Source: Candidatus Nitrosymbiomonas sp.
Lineage (GTDB): Bacteria > Sysuimicrobiota > Sysuimicrobiia > Sysuimicrobiales > Humicultoraceae
Length of the DNA stretch: 7,193 nt
Direction: 5' to 3'
NCBI GenBank assembly: GCA_020724185.1
Contig: DYHL01000135.1
Location: 1 to 7,193 of the forward strand
The notes under the pieces are model-generated. The model saw only the letters and a program-made list of their open reading frames with translations, searched no databases and was not told the origin of the DNA. Both the position numbers and the translations under genes were made by a program. Positions within the stretch are counted from its first letter, which is position 1. Each line of letters begins with the position of its first letter. Shown here in pieces: positions 1 through 6,355 of the stretch.

Positions 1-2
1 TG

Positions 3-572
3 GCAGAGGGCCTGCGGCGATTCCTGCAGGCCACAGGCGCCCGGGCTGTATTCGTCCCATTCCAGCACAGCACCAATTCCCGCGGCGACGATACGGCCGT
101 GGCGCGCATGGTCGCGGACGAGATCGGCCTGCCCGATCAGTGCCACATCGTCCCCGGACCGCTAACCGTTGGCGCTATCGTGAAAACGATCGCCGGCTGC
201 GATCTGATGCTGGCAATGCGCTATCATGCCGGCGTGTTTGGAATCGTGACGGGGACCCCACCGGTGGGGATCACATACGATCGCAAGGTGGCTAACTTCA
301 TGCAGGATGCGGGTCTGGGCGCGCTTGCCTGTTGCCTCCCTGCGCTCACCGCGGAGCGTGTAGCGGTCATGCTGGGCGACGCCTGGCGGCAGCGGGCTTC
401 TCTGGTGAAGCGTCTCTCGGTCGTGCGCCGATGCCTGGTCGCGGCGGCACGGCGCAATCTCTCACTGCTGGACCGCTGGCTGGGTCGGCTTCCGGCGGTC
501 AGCGATCGCGCGCGCCTGCGTGCCGAAGAGGCGCTGAAGCGGGCTATGCAGGATCATCCGCCAGCGCCCTGA
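3..572 (+). CDS. Polysaccharide pyruvyl transferase family protein (CsaB/WcaK-like), C-terminal part
   Basis: This frame is open from the left edge to TGA at 570-572, giving about 189 residues; the N-terminus lies outside the window. The family (PF04230) transfers a pyruvyl ketal from phosphoenolpyruvate to sugars of cell-wall or extracellular polysaccharides, and has a GT-B-like fold. Visible signs are the QHSTNSRGDD stretch (frame residues about 22-31), the segment CHIVPGPLTVGAIVKTIAGCDL, and above all the family block MRYHAGVFGIVTGTPPVGI followed by TYDRK, with the conserved Arg-x-His and the Tyr/Lys near the end of the domain. The last 80 or so residues are basic and helical and match nothing I recognise. 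The 3' end overlaps the opposing glycosyltransferase by 29 bases. Family assignment is firm; the sugar substrate and the CsaB subgroup are inference. Confidence 0.88.
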   Translation, partial: AEGLRRFLQATGARAVFVPFQHSTNSRGDDTAVARMVADEIGLPDQCHIVPGPLTVGAIVKTIAGCDLMLAMRYHAGVFGIVTGTPPVGITYDRKVANFMQDAGLGALACCLPALTAERVAVMLGDAWRQRASLVKRLSVVRRCLVAAARRNLSLLDRWLGRLPAVSDRARLRAEEALKRAMQDHPPAP

Positions 573-1713
573 GCGCCTCACAGAGATCCTGGACGCGCCG
601 CGTCCAGGTTTCATTCTCCGCGAACCCCATGCGCCGAAGTCTGAGATCGCCGTCCGGTTCTGCCAGAGCCCGGCCGATCGCCGCGGCAAACGCTTCGGCG
701 CCCTGGGCGACATAGATGAGGTCGCCCAGCCGGTCGAGTTCGGGCAGGGGAACGGCAACGACCGGTTTCCCCGGCGCCAGGTACTCGTAGAGCTTGATCG
801 GATCCGTGGCTACGGTTACCGCATTCATGAGGAACGGGAGCATGCAGCAATCGAAGTGGTAGAGGAATTCCGGAATGGTCTCGTACGGTTGTGCCCCCAA
901 CAGGTGGACATTGGGGAGGGAGGCGAGCCCGCTGAGGTCGAGATTGAAGACTTCTCCCACAAGCACGAACTGGTACTGGGGACGCGCCCTGGCCACGGCT
1001 TCGACCAGCGAGACATCGAACCAGTGGGCGATGGCCCCGAAGAACCCGACAATTGGATGGGGGATGCCTGAGAGCCTCGCGTTGGGTTGACACCTGCTCC
1101 GGATGAACGCAGCGTCACCGCCGTTACGGATCAGCCGCACCCGCCGCGCGGAGGATTGCCACTTGCGTTCAAGCCCGCCCGAGGAGACGACCGTCAGGTC
1201 GCTGATGCTGACCAGGACCCGTTCGGCTTCAACGATCTCGGCGGTCATGCCAGGGAACACTTCCCAATCATCCATGCAGTCGTAGACAACCGGCCACCCC
1301 CATTGCTCGCGAGCGGCCATGGCGACCGGAGTCCAGAACGGGAACTGAACGACAATCACCCTGTTGGAGAATCCAGCCCTTCCGTGGAGGGTCTCGATGC
1401 TCGAGAGTGTCAGGACCACGTTCCCCGGGTCCATGACCGAGCGGTACGGCCCAAACGGCCGCTCCACGGGCGTTTGAGCGACACGGACGCCGGTGATGCG
1501 GGGGGCCAAGTTCTCGGTATTACAGGCTCCGGTGGTCGGATCTTCGGCGAAGCGGTTTGGGCTGACATAGAAGACGCGGTGCCCCTGACGGGCGAGTTCA
1601 CGCATCAACTGCTGCGGGCGCTGGAATCTGAAGTCCCAGTCTATGACGGCGAGGCACACGATGTCGAACCGGGACCTGTGCGCGTGCCGGTGGATCACTG
1701 TCGCTCCGTCCAT
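544..1713 (-). CDS. GT-B glycosyltransferase (group 1/GT4-like), last gene of the pilin operon
   Basis: The protein has 389 residues, normal for a GT-B glycosyltransferase. The N-terminal domain (about 15-190) opens with DIVCLAVIDWDFRFQRPQQL and RELARQGHRVFYVSPNRF, an acceptor-side beginning seen in group 1 transferases. It continues through FPFWTP and VVYDCMDDW and ends at VVSSGGLERKW and LIRNGGD. The C-terminal nucleotide-sugar domain (about 220-370) starts VGFFGAIAHWFD, continues FVLVGEV and NVHLLGAQPYETIPEFL, and has the donor-site block DPIKLYEYLAPGKPVVAV. No signal peptide or membrane span is seen, so a cytoplasmic or membrane-face enzyme using an activated sugar is likely; donor and acceptor are unknown. 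The ATG at 1713 is supported by GAGGAG eight bases upstream. The start overlaps the end of the PilX-like gene, and the 3' end overlaps the opposing pyruvyl transferase. It may glycosylate pilins or a surface glycan. Confidence 0.9.
   Translation of the reverse strand: MDGATVIHRHAHRSRFDIVCLAVIDWDFRFQRPQQLMRELARQGHRVFYVSPNRFAEDPTTGACNTENLAPRITGVRVAQTPVERPFGPYRSVMDPGNVVLTLSSIETLHGRAGFSNRVIVVQFPFWTPVAMAAREQWGWPVVYDCMDDWEVFPGMTAEIVEAERVLVSISDLTVVSSGGLERKWQSSARRVRLIRNGGDAAFIRSRCQPNARLSGIPHPIVGFFGAIAHWFDVSLVEAVARARPQYQFVLVGEVFNLDLSGLASLPNVHLLGAQPYETIPEFLYHFDCCMLPFLMNAVTVATDPIKLYEYLAPGKPVVAVPLPELDRLGDLIYVAQGAEAFAAAIGRALAEPDGDLRLRRMGFAENETWTRRVQDLCEALRALADDPA
588..608 (+). terminator. Possible intrinsic terminator after the pyruvyl transferase gene
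   Basis: A perfect inverted repeat has arms CCTGGACGCG (588-597) and CGCGTCCAGG (599-608). With a realistic loop this is an 8-bp GC-rich stem around a 5-base loop. It starts 15 bases after the TGA at 572 and is followed at once by the T-rich stretch TTTCATTCT from 609. It lies wholly inside the 3' coding part of the opposing glycosyltransferase, where it encodes Thr-Trp-Thr-Arg-Arg-Val-Gln. The minus-strand side has no T tract, so it should act only on plus-strand transcripts. The tract is interrupted, so this is a plausible but not strong terminator. Confidence 0.45.
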
Positions 1714-3827
1714 GCCGGCCGCTCCTCAAGGCCCGGGGTGGCCCGCACCCCAACCACTTGCAGTCGAGGAAACACTGGGGGTTCGCGAAGACCCATCCCG
1801 AGTCGATGGTCGAAGCGCAGGTCGAGCAGGTATCCGCCGCCGAAACGGCCGTGGAAGCCCTCGTTGCGGAACAGGCCCTCGTACCGGTTGATCTTCCCGC
1901 CCAGGAGGTGGAGGGTTCCTTGCGCGGGTCGCGTCTCGACTTCGGCGACCCCTACCGATCCACGGCCTGCCATCAGGACCGCGTGGATCACGATGTCGTT
2001 GGGCGCGTTCTCGGCAACGAGAATGTCTCCGCCGAAACTGAAGAGCCCCAGGAGGTTGCCAACGCCGCACCGGTCGTCGCCCGAGCACGGCGGGCGCCCC
2101 CAGACACCATCGGGTCCGCGGGGATCTACCTGATAGCGAAGGTCGCCCTCGATGCGGATCGCACCCGTGGCGACAACCGTTACCGCGTCATCCTGGTGGA
2201 TTGCCGGAGGCGCTTCCTCGCCGCCGCCGATCCGGCGGCGAGGGGGGCCGCTCAGACCGTCGATGTCACCCCGAACGAAGATGATCCCGTTGGGCACTCC
2301 CTCGTACGAGCACTCCAGCGGTGTTCCCTTTCTGCTGTATAGGACCCGGGTCCGCTGCGCAGCCCGATCAATCCGGATCGTCCACCGGTGGTCTGGGTCT
2401 GTAGACAGTTCGTAGACAGCGATCCGTCCGTCAACCGAGAAGCGCAGCGACCGCAGGGACCTTCCTATGTAGACGCCGCCTCGAAGTCGTCCGCCTTCCT
2501 CTCCGGCCCTGAAGTAGCACGCATCCACTCTGGATTCAGGGGCGCTCGTCGGCAAGAACACGTCTGGCGGAACGTCGACCGCCACCACTGGGAGCCCCAG
2601 CGCAGAGCGCCGATCAGCATTCGTGATGGGATCGATGAGTCCATCGCCGTCCACGTCGTGCCACAGCCTGCCGGTGAGGGCGGCCCACTCCTGCTGGTGG
2701 AGATCGGCCGGCAACGCGATGTAGGGGACGCCCCGGTCGAAGCCCTTCAGGAACCTGGGCGCATCGGCCGGCGGGTTGTGTGCGGAGGCCAGATCACACC
2801 ACCCGCCGGGCTCCTCGTCACCCGCGCATTCCAGGCCACCGTTGTGAAACCGCGCCACCGGTGGCCCGATGCTGTCCCCCAGCTCCGGGTTGAGGTCGCC
2901 GTCGCCGCTGCTATCGCGGAGGTTCGCGCTGGTCACGCGATCCATGAACACCGGGTCCCCGGCGATCCACAGGCGTTCGTTAGTGTGCACCGGTCCCTCG
3001 TACACCTTTCCCGCCGGAAGCCATCGTCGGCACGGTTGCCGATCGGGGCAGACAGGCCGCGTGCCAAAGACGTTGCTGAACAGGAGATACTGGGAGAAAC
3101 TCGGACGCTCGATGACAACCTGGAACTTCCCGCTCAACGACACACGGCGCCGGCCGAACTTGGCCGTTCTGCCCTCCGCATCAATGGCATACTGGTAGGG
3201 GAACGCGTACCGTGGCTCTCCAGGGCACCCTGGGAGCGCGTTCTCTGCCCATGCGCCACCATCGCGGGCAATCGTCACGCGGGCCAGGAGCGTCCCCCCT
3301 CCCAGCGGAGTGACGGCATCGTCCTGACCGTCCGGCAGCAATCCAAAGGTATCGGCATCGGAAGGGGCATAGCGGAACCGGACGCTTTGGGCGAGCGCGG
3401 CCGTGGCGTTCGCCGGCCGCGTCGAGTCGGCGGCCGGCCCAAGACCGATCACGTCGAAGAGCGCGATGGAATTGCTCCCCCCCAGCTCCTGGATATCCGA
3501 AGACGTCGCTCTCGCGCACGATCCCTCCAGCGTTCCTGTTCCGGCCACCAGCTGGTTCAGGTGAGCGTGCAACGCTCCCAGATCCTGCGCGCTGCGCTGG
3601 TGGAGCCCTTCGGTCAGCCCGAGCACGACGAACCGTTGGAGCGACGCCCTGGCAAGATGGGCGGCGCCTTCGGCCAGGTAGAGCGCCTCCAGTGAGAGGT
3701 GGTGCCCCCGAGAGAGCGCAATCTCTCGACCGGTAAGGTTCAGGAGCACGGCGGCCAGCGCGGCCAAGGCCAGGATGACCGCCAGCACGGTGAGCAGCGC
3801 GGCACCGCGCTCATGGATTGCACGCAT
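1695..3827 (-). CDS. Large PilX/DUF4900-like type IV pilus assembly protein
   Basis: The protein has 710 residues. The N-terminus MRAIHERGAALLTVLAVI is the PilX type: a short basic leader, Gly-Ala at the likely prepilin cleavage site, and a hydrophobic helix to about residue 30 followed by an amphipathic helix (to about 65). The mature +5 residue is Thr, not the Glu of ordinary pilins. The middle has the DUF4900-type block YEGPVHTNERLWIAGDPVF (about 276-294), and the C-terminus has GTLHLLGGKINRYEG then DLRFDHRLGMGLREPPVFP, typical of that group. Residues 391-399 read DVDGDGLID, a DxDxDxxxD calcium-type loop; a weaker one, DSSGDGDLN, is at 305-313. Ten cysteines occur, several as close pairs (CPDRQPC, CSGDDRC), fitting an exported, disulfide-bonded protein. 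It is several times longer than classical PilX. The start ATG overlaps the preceding stop (TAATG). Likely role: a large minor pilin near the pilus tip; adhesion is inference. Confidence 0.85.
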   Translation of the reverse strand: MRAIHERGAALLTVLAVILALAALAAVLLNLTGREIALSRGHHLSLEALYLAEGAAHLARASLQRFVVLGLTEGLHQRSAQDLGALHAHLNQLVAGTGTLEGSCARATSSDIQELGGSNSIALFDVIGLGPAADSTRPANATAALAQSVRFRYAPSDADTFGLLPDGQDDAVTPLGGGTLLARVTIARDGGAWAENALPGCPGEPRYAFPYQYAIDAEGRTAKFGRRRVSLSGKFQVVIERPSFSQYLLFSNVFGTRPVCPDRQPCRRWLPAGKVYEGPVHTNERLWIAGDPVFMDRVTSANLRDSSGDGDLNPELGDSIGPPVARFHNGGLECAGDEEPGGWCDLASAHNPPADAPRFLKGFDRGVPYIALPADLHQQEWAALTGRLWHDVDGDGLIDPITNADRRSALGLPVVAVDVPPDVFLPTSAPESRVDACYFRAGEEGGRLRGGVYIGRSLRSLRFSVDGRIAVYELSTDPDHRWTIRIDRAAQRTRVLYSRKGTPLECSYEGVPNGIIFVRGDIDGLSGPPRRRIGGGEEAPPAIHQDDAVTVVATGAIRIEGDLRYQVDPRGPDGVWGRPPCSGDDRCGVGNLLGLFSFGGDILVAENAPNDIVIHAVLMAGRGSVGVAEVETRPAQGTLHLLGGKINRYEGLFRNEGFHGRFGGGYLLDLRFDHRLGMGLREPPVFPRLQVVGVRATPGLEERPAWTERQ
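1722..1727 (-). promoter_or_regulatory. Ribosome binding site of the glycosyltransferase, inside the PilX-like gene
   Basis: On the minus strand GAGGAG lies eight bases before the ATG at 1713. It sits in the last codons of the upstream PilX-like gene, whose TGA is at 1697-1695, inside the glycosyltransferase. A good Shine-Dalgarno plus an overlapping start supports translation of this gene as part of the operon and decides the start. Confidence 0.65.
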
Positions 3828-4621
3828 TATCTGATTTCCCGGACGGCGGCCAACACGGTTGAAGTGCCGATGAGCCAGCGACAGGTGAACGTCGCCGGCA
3901 TGGTTGAGACTGCTCGTTGCCCGACTGAGCCCTCCAGCACAACGGAGAGTTCGTAGGCGCCGGGCCTGGTAAATTCCATGTCGAGGAGGATCAGCATCCC
4001 CTTGGCGGTCGCTTCAGGGAGGTCGGCCGGAAGGTTTACACGCCTGACCCCGGTTCTCGGCGGGACCGCGATCTCGATCTCAGCAACGTGGCGGCCGGGA
4101 TGTTCCAGCCGCGCGCGTGGGACCGCCAACACCCGCATTTCGCTAGGGGAGGGCAACGGTAGCAGGCTGCGCACCCACACCGTTGCGTCGGTTACCCTGG
4201 CCTTGCCCGTTCCCGTAGCGGAGACCTGAAGCATCGCCAGCAGGCGCCCGCGGGTGGCCTCTACGGAACGTAGGGTCCGCTCCCCCAGTGTGATTCGCTG
4301 CTCGGCCGAGACGAGGAACCCTCGGCGGCGTGGCCAGGCCCCAACCGGCTCGGTGCCGGACGCCGTGCCCGGGATAGCGATGATATCCCACGCTCTGCCC
4401 TCGGGCCGGCTGAGGAGTGCTAGGAGATAGTCCGGAGATGCGACTACCGCCGCGGCCTCGGCATTGGCAGGCGCTAAGACCCACAGCCCCGCCACCGGGA
4501 CGACGTGCAACAGCCGTGCATGGAGCGCCTCCGCCGTGCCGTTGGCAGGCGACTGCGCGGGCACCAGGAGCATGGCGCCCACAGCCGCCAGGATGACTAT
4601 GCTGCGCGTTGGCCTGCCCAT
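3827..4621 (-). CDS. Secreted protein of unknown function inside the pilin operon
   Basis: I do not recognise this 264-residue protein. It begins with a standard signal peptide rather than a prepilin leader: basic MGRPTR, a hydrophobic core from about 7 to 22, and a likely signal peptidase I site after Ser-Pro-Ala at residue 26. No further membrane span is clear. The mature part looks mostly beta-stranded, with segments such as VLAVPRARLEHPGRHVAEIE (about 163-182) and FTRPGAYELSVVLEG (about 220-234) that resemble an extracellular Ig-like or beta-sandwich fold; only one cysteine is present. Its stop codon shares one base with the start of the PilX-like gene, and it begins 14 bases after the GspH/FimT-like gene, with GGTGAG just upstream. 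Tight coupling implies a role in the same envelope assembly, for example as a periplasmic partner of the PilX-like protein, but that is inference. Confidence 0.8.
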   Translation of the reverse strand: MGRPTRSIVILAAVGAMLLVPAQSPANGTAEALHARLLHVVPVAGLWVLAPANAEAAAVVASPDYLLALLSRPEGRAWDIIAIPGTASGTEPVGAWPRRRGFLVSAEQRITLGERTLRSVEATRGRLLAMLQVSATGTGKARVTDATVWVRSLLPLPSPSEMRVLAVPRARLEHPGRHVAEIEIAVPPRTGVRRVNLPADLPEATAKGMLILLDMEFTRPGAYELSVVLEGSVGQRAVSTMPATFTCRWLIGTSTVLAAVREIR

Positions 4622-4635
4622 CCTCTCACCCTACG

Positions 4636-5070
4636 CTATGGCGTTGTTGTGATCCTGCCCATCTCATCGACACGAACGCTGCGCTCCCCGGCGCGGTTCC
4701 GCACCCGAACAACTCCCGGCCGGTCGGGATTGCCAAAGGTCGAGAAGACCACCCGGTTGTCTCGCCAGGTGGTCCCGACAACGATCACTCCCCGGGGTAA
4801 CTGCACCCGCTGCACCATTCCACCCCCGGCCCTGGCTAGGTCATACCGATTCGAGTCGACGGAAAAGGCCGCCGTGTACTCCCAGCGCTCAAGCCGTGCA
4901 CGCTGCTGGACCGCACGGAGATCAGCAGCCACCTGGGCGGCCGCCAGCGCGAGCATCTGAGGGGTTCTTGAGATGTTGAAACCGATAATAGACGCTCCGG
5001 CCAGCAGGCTCACGATCGCCAGCACCACCACCAGCTCGATCAGACTGAGGCCGCGGACCCGCGTGTTCAT
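4636..5070 (-). CDS. GspH/FimT-like minor prepilin
   Basis: The 144-residue protein starts MNTRVRG, a seven-residue leader ending in Gly, followed by LSLIELVVVLAIVSLLAGAS. This is a class III (prepilin peptidase) signal with Glu at mature +5. Mature +1 is Leu instead of the usual Phe or Met. The helix continues into ALAAAQVAADLRAVQQRARL, as in GspH/FimT, and the C-terminus (FSTFGNPDRPGVVRVRNRAG, then VRVDEMGRI) has the pattern of the GspH domain: F-x-x-x-G followed by a strand and a final G-R-(V/I). It has no cysteine. It is expected to be cleaved and N-methylated by PilD and inserted into the inner membrane as an initiating minor pilin or pseudopilin. Its ATG follows the PilW-like stop by three bases, with only AGAGG touching the start, so translation probably relies on coupling. 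A type II secretion role is less likely given PilV/PilW/PilX neighbours. Confidence 0.88.
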   Translation of the reverse strand: MNTRVRGLSLIELVVVLAIVSLLAGASIIGFNISRTPQMLALAAAQVAADLRAVQQRARLERWEYTAAFSVDSNRYDLARAGGGMVQRVQLPRGVIVVGTTWRDNRVVFSTFGNPDRPGVVRVRNRAGERSVRVDEMGRITTTP

Positions 5071-5073
5071 CCT

Positions 5074-5709
5074 CTATTTCTGTCTGAGGAATGCGTCTGC
5101 CGTCAGCGCCCGATGGTGGCGCCCCAGGCCAACCTCTATGCGCATGCTGACGCGGATCGCGTCGTCCTGCGAGTCCGTCGGATCCCCATCCCGGTTGAAG
5201 TATCGAAAATGGAGAAGGGAAACGTGATCGGCGATAACTTGTCCGTTCCTGGGTTCCCATACCCCGGGGATCCATCGGTGGTCCAGAAAGCGACCCGTGG
5301 CGTCAACCTGCCGCCGAATCGAGCGTGTTTTGGAGTCGAAGACGAAGCGTACCGCGTAGGCACGCCCGGGATCCTGTTCGGGATAGGGTCGGCAGAGCCG
5401 CAAGCAGGCCGGATACTCGGGATCGGGAGGGATGGTCACGGACAGGGCGGAGGGGCCGATTTCGAGAAACCCACCCGTGCTGGCCTGCGGCGCGCCACCC
5501 CAGCGCACCTCTTCGATGATGCGATCCACCGCGATGCGGGCGTTGTGCTGGAGGTCTTGAAGCTGCATTGTCATGACCGTTGAGCGAACGGCGGCGCCTA
5601 CGATGCCGAAGATCGCCCCCACTGCCACCCCGAAGATGGCCAGGGCTACCACCAACTCGATCAGCGTCAGGCCCGCCCGAGCGCGGTGGCTGGACGGCAA
5701 GCGACTCAT
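5074..5709 (-). CDS. PilW-like minor prepilin
   Basis: The frame is open upstream to 5802, but I choose the ATG at 5709. It gives a 13-residue leader, MSRLPSSHRARAG, directly before LTLIELVVALAIFGVAVGAI, and overlaps the PilV-like stop as ATGA. The longer form would add 31 basic residues that simply shadow the upstream gene. The resulting 211-residue protein has Gly13 at the cleavage site, Leu at mature +1 and Glu18 at +5. The following helix, QLQDLQHNARIAVDRIIEEV (about 48-67), is typical of PilW/GspJ-type prepilins. The globular part has one cysteine pair (CLRLC), a GRAYAVRFVFD strand, and HFRYFNRDGDPTDSQDDAIR near the end, where this family often has F-x-Y followed by a statement of strand-forming residues. 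Likely a minor pilin of the tip complex. GspJ-like is the main alternative. Confidence 0.87.
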   Translation of the reverse strand: MSRLPSSHRARAGLTLIELVVALAIFGVAVGAIFGIVGAAVRSTVMTMQLQDLQHNARIAVDRIIEEVRWGGAPQASTGGFLEIGPSALSVTIPPDPEYPACLRLCRPYPEQDPGRAYAVRFVFDSKTRSIRRQVDATGRFLDHRWIPGVWEPRNGQVIADHVSLLHFRYFNRDGDPTDSQDDAIRVSMRIEVGLGRHHRALTADAFLRQK

Positions 5710-6197
5710 GGGTATTCCGCGACGACCGTGGTGAGCTCGGCGATCGCATCTGATCCCTGGCCGGCGTAGATTCTGACGGTTACCACTTTGGCCGATAGCC
5801 ACCCCCGTCCATAGGGGAAGCGTTCTGAGGCATCCTCAACGAGCGTTTCCCGTTCGAATCGGGGAAGGTCGCCGGACAGGCGCGTCCGGGGCTCCAGCCA
5901 TGGCGGCGCAGACAGCGAGGCAAACCGCAGCGAACGCGCCGACTGGTCGGGTGTTCCTTCTAACCAGGACTTGATCTGCTCGAGGCGTTGCAGCGCCAGG
6001 TTGGTGGCGATGGTCCGATCGTTACTTCTTCCTGTCCAGGTCAGGCTGATGTCGAAGGCCCTGGTCATGGCGATGACTGCCATGGCCAGTATGCTCAGCG
6101 CGACCAGGATCTCGACCAAGGTGAAACCAGGGCTTGCCGCAGGATACCGGGAGCTTGCCACCGGCCAGATCGGGGTTGCCCTGGTGGTCACATCCAT
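5706..6197 (-). CDS. PilV-like minor prepilin, first gene of the operon
   Basis: Starting at the ATG at 6197 this encodes 163 residues: a 24-residue leader ending SSRYPAASPG, then FTLVEILVALSILAMAVIAM, a class III signal with Phe at mature +1 and Glu at +5. The segment NLALQRLEQIKSWLEG after the helix, and the short C-terminal strand VRIYAGQG then AELTTVVAEYP, fit PilV/GspI-type prepilins; no cysteines occur. The frame extends upstream to a TTG at 6254, which has no ribosome binding site. A strong GGAGG lies at 6205-6201, only three bases from the ATG but nine from a GTG at 6191, so the GTG (leader of 22 residues) is a real alternative. The stop overlaps the next start as ATGA. Role: minor pilin that helps prime pilus assembly. 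PilV and GspI cannot be told apart firmly from sequence alone. Confidence 0.86.
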   Translation of the reverse strand: MDVTTRATPIWPVASSRYPAASPGFTLVEILVALSILAMAVIAMTRAFDISLTWTGRSNDRTIATNLALQRLEQIKSWLEGTPDQSARSLRFASLSAPPWLEPRTRLSGDLPRFERETLVEDASERFPYGRGWLSAKVVTVRIYAGQGSDAIAELTTVVAEYP

Positions 6198-6205
6198 CCA
6201 CCTCC
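6198..6205 (-). promoter_or_regulatory. Ribosome binding site of the PilV-like gene
   Basis: GGAGGTGG on the minus strand is a near-perfect match to the 16S anti-Shine-Dalgarno. The GGAGG core is three bases from the ATG at 6197 and nine from the GTG at 6191. The spacing favours GTG, codon preference favours ATG. Either way it argues against the longer TTG start at 6254. Confidence 0.55.
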
Positions 6206-6355
6206 GACTGGAGGTTAGCACGCGCTCTCCATCCCGGGCAATCCATCGGGCCAAGCGCAGGAATGTGATCGGGACAGACCGAACCCGTCAGACCAGGGTG
6301 ACGCCATACAGCATTAGCCACGACTCGGTTTGCACCGTGGGGTGAGCCCTCTCCC
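6198..6355. other. Divergent intergenic region with presumed back-to-back promoters
   Basis: These 158 bases separate the minus-strand pilin operon from the plus-strand glycosyltransferase and must hold the promoter of at least the glycosyltransferase, and probably of the operon. No convincing -35/-10 pair is seen in either direction. Weak minus-strand candidates are TTGCCC, 18 bases, then TGC-TAACCT, which would leave a very short leader, and TAATGCTGTATGG further upstream. The hexamer CAGACC occurs twice, at 6275-6280 and 6289-6294, with a 14-base period. GGTGAG at 6341-6346 is the likely ribosome binding site of the plus-strand gene, nine bases from its ATG. Confidence 0.5.

Noticed and set aside
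256..269. Perfect 14-base palindrome CCCCACCGGTGGGG
   Set aside because: It encodes the conserved Thr-Pro-Pro-Val-Gly of the pyruvyl transferase and sits inside the gene; no second copy or regulatory context was seen.
1087..2133. Open frame of 348 residues on the plus strand spanning the glycosyltransferase/PilX-like junction
   Set aside because: It crosses two real genes in antisense, is low-complexity in Arg, Pro and Ser, and has no domain signal.
2222..2240. Inverted repeat CGCCGCCG / CGGCGGCG with a 3-base loop
   Set aside because: It lies mid-gene in the PilX-like coding region, over Arg/Gly codons, with no T tract on either side; likely a by-product of GC-rich codons.
2388..3695. Open frame of 435 residues on the plus strand opposite the PilX-like gene
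   Set aside because: It lies wholly antisense to a well-supported gene, its translation is Arg/Pro/Gly-rich without any recognisable domain, and such frames are expected opposite GC-rich coding DNA.
5710..5802. N-terminal extension of the PilW-like protein by 31 residues
   Set aside because: It would put a 44-residue leader before the cleavage site and overlap the PilV-like gene by about 97 bases. The ATG at 5709 gives a normal leader and an ATGA junction.
6275..6294. Direct repeat of CAGACC with a 14-base period in the divergent intergenic region
   Set aside because: Only six bases and two copies, not palindromic; too short to call an operator.
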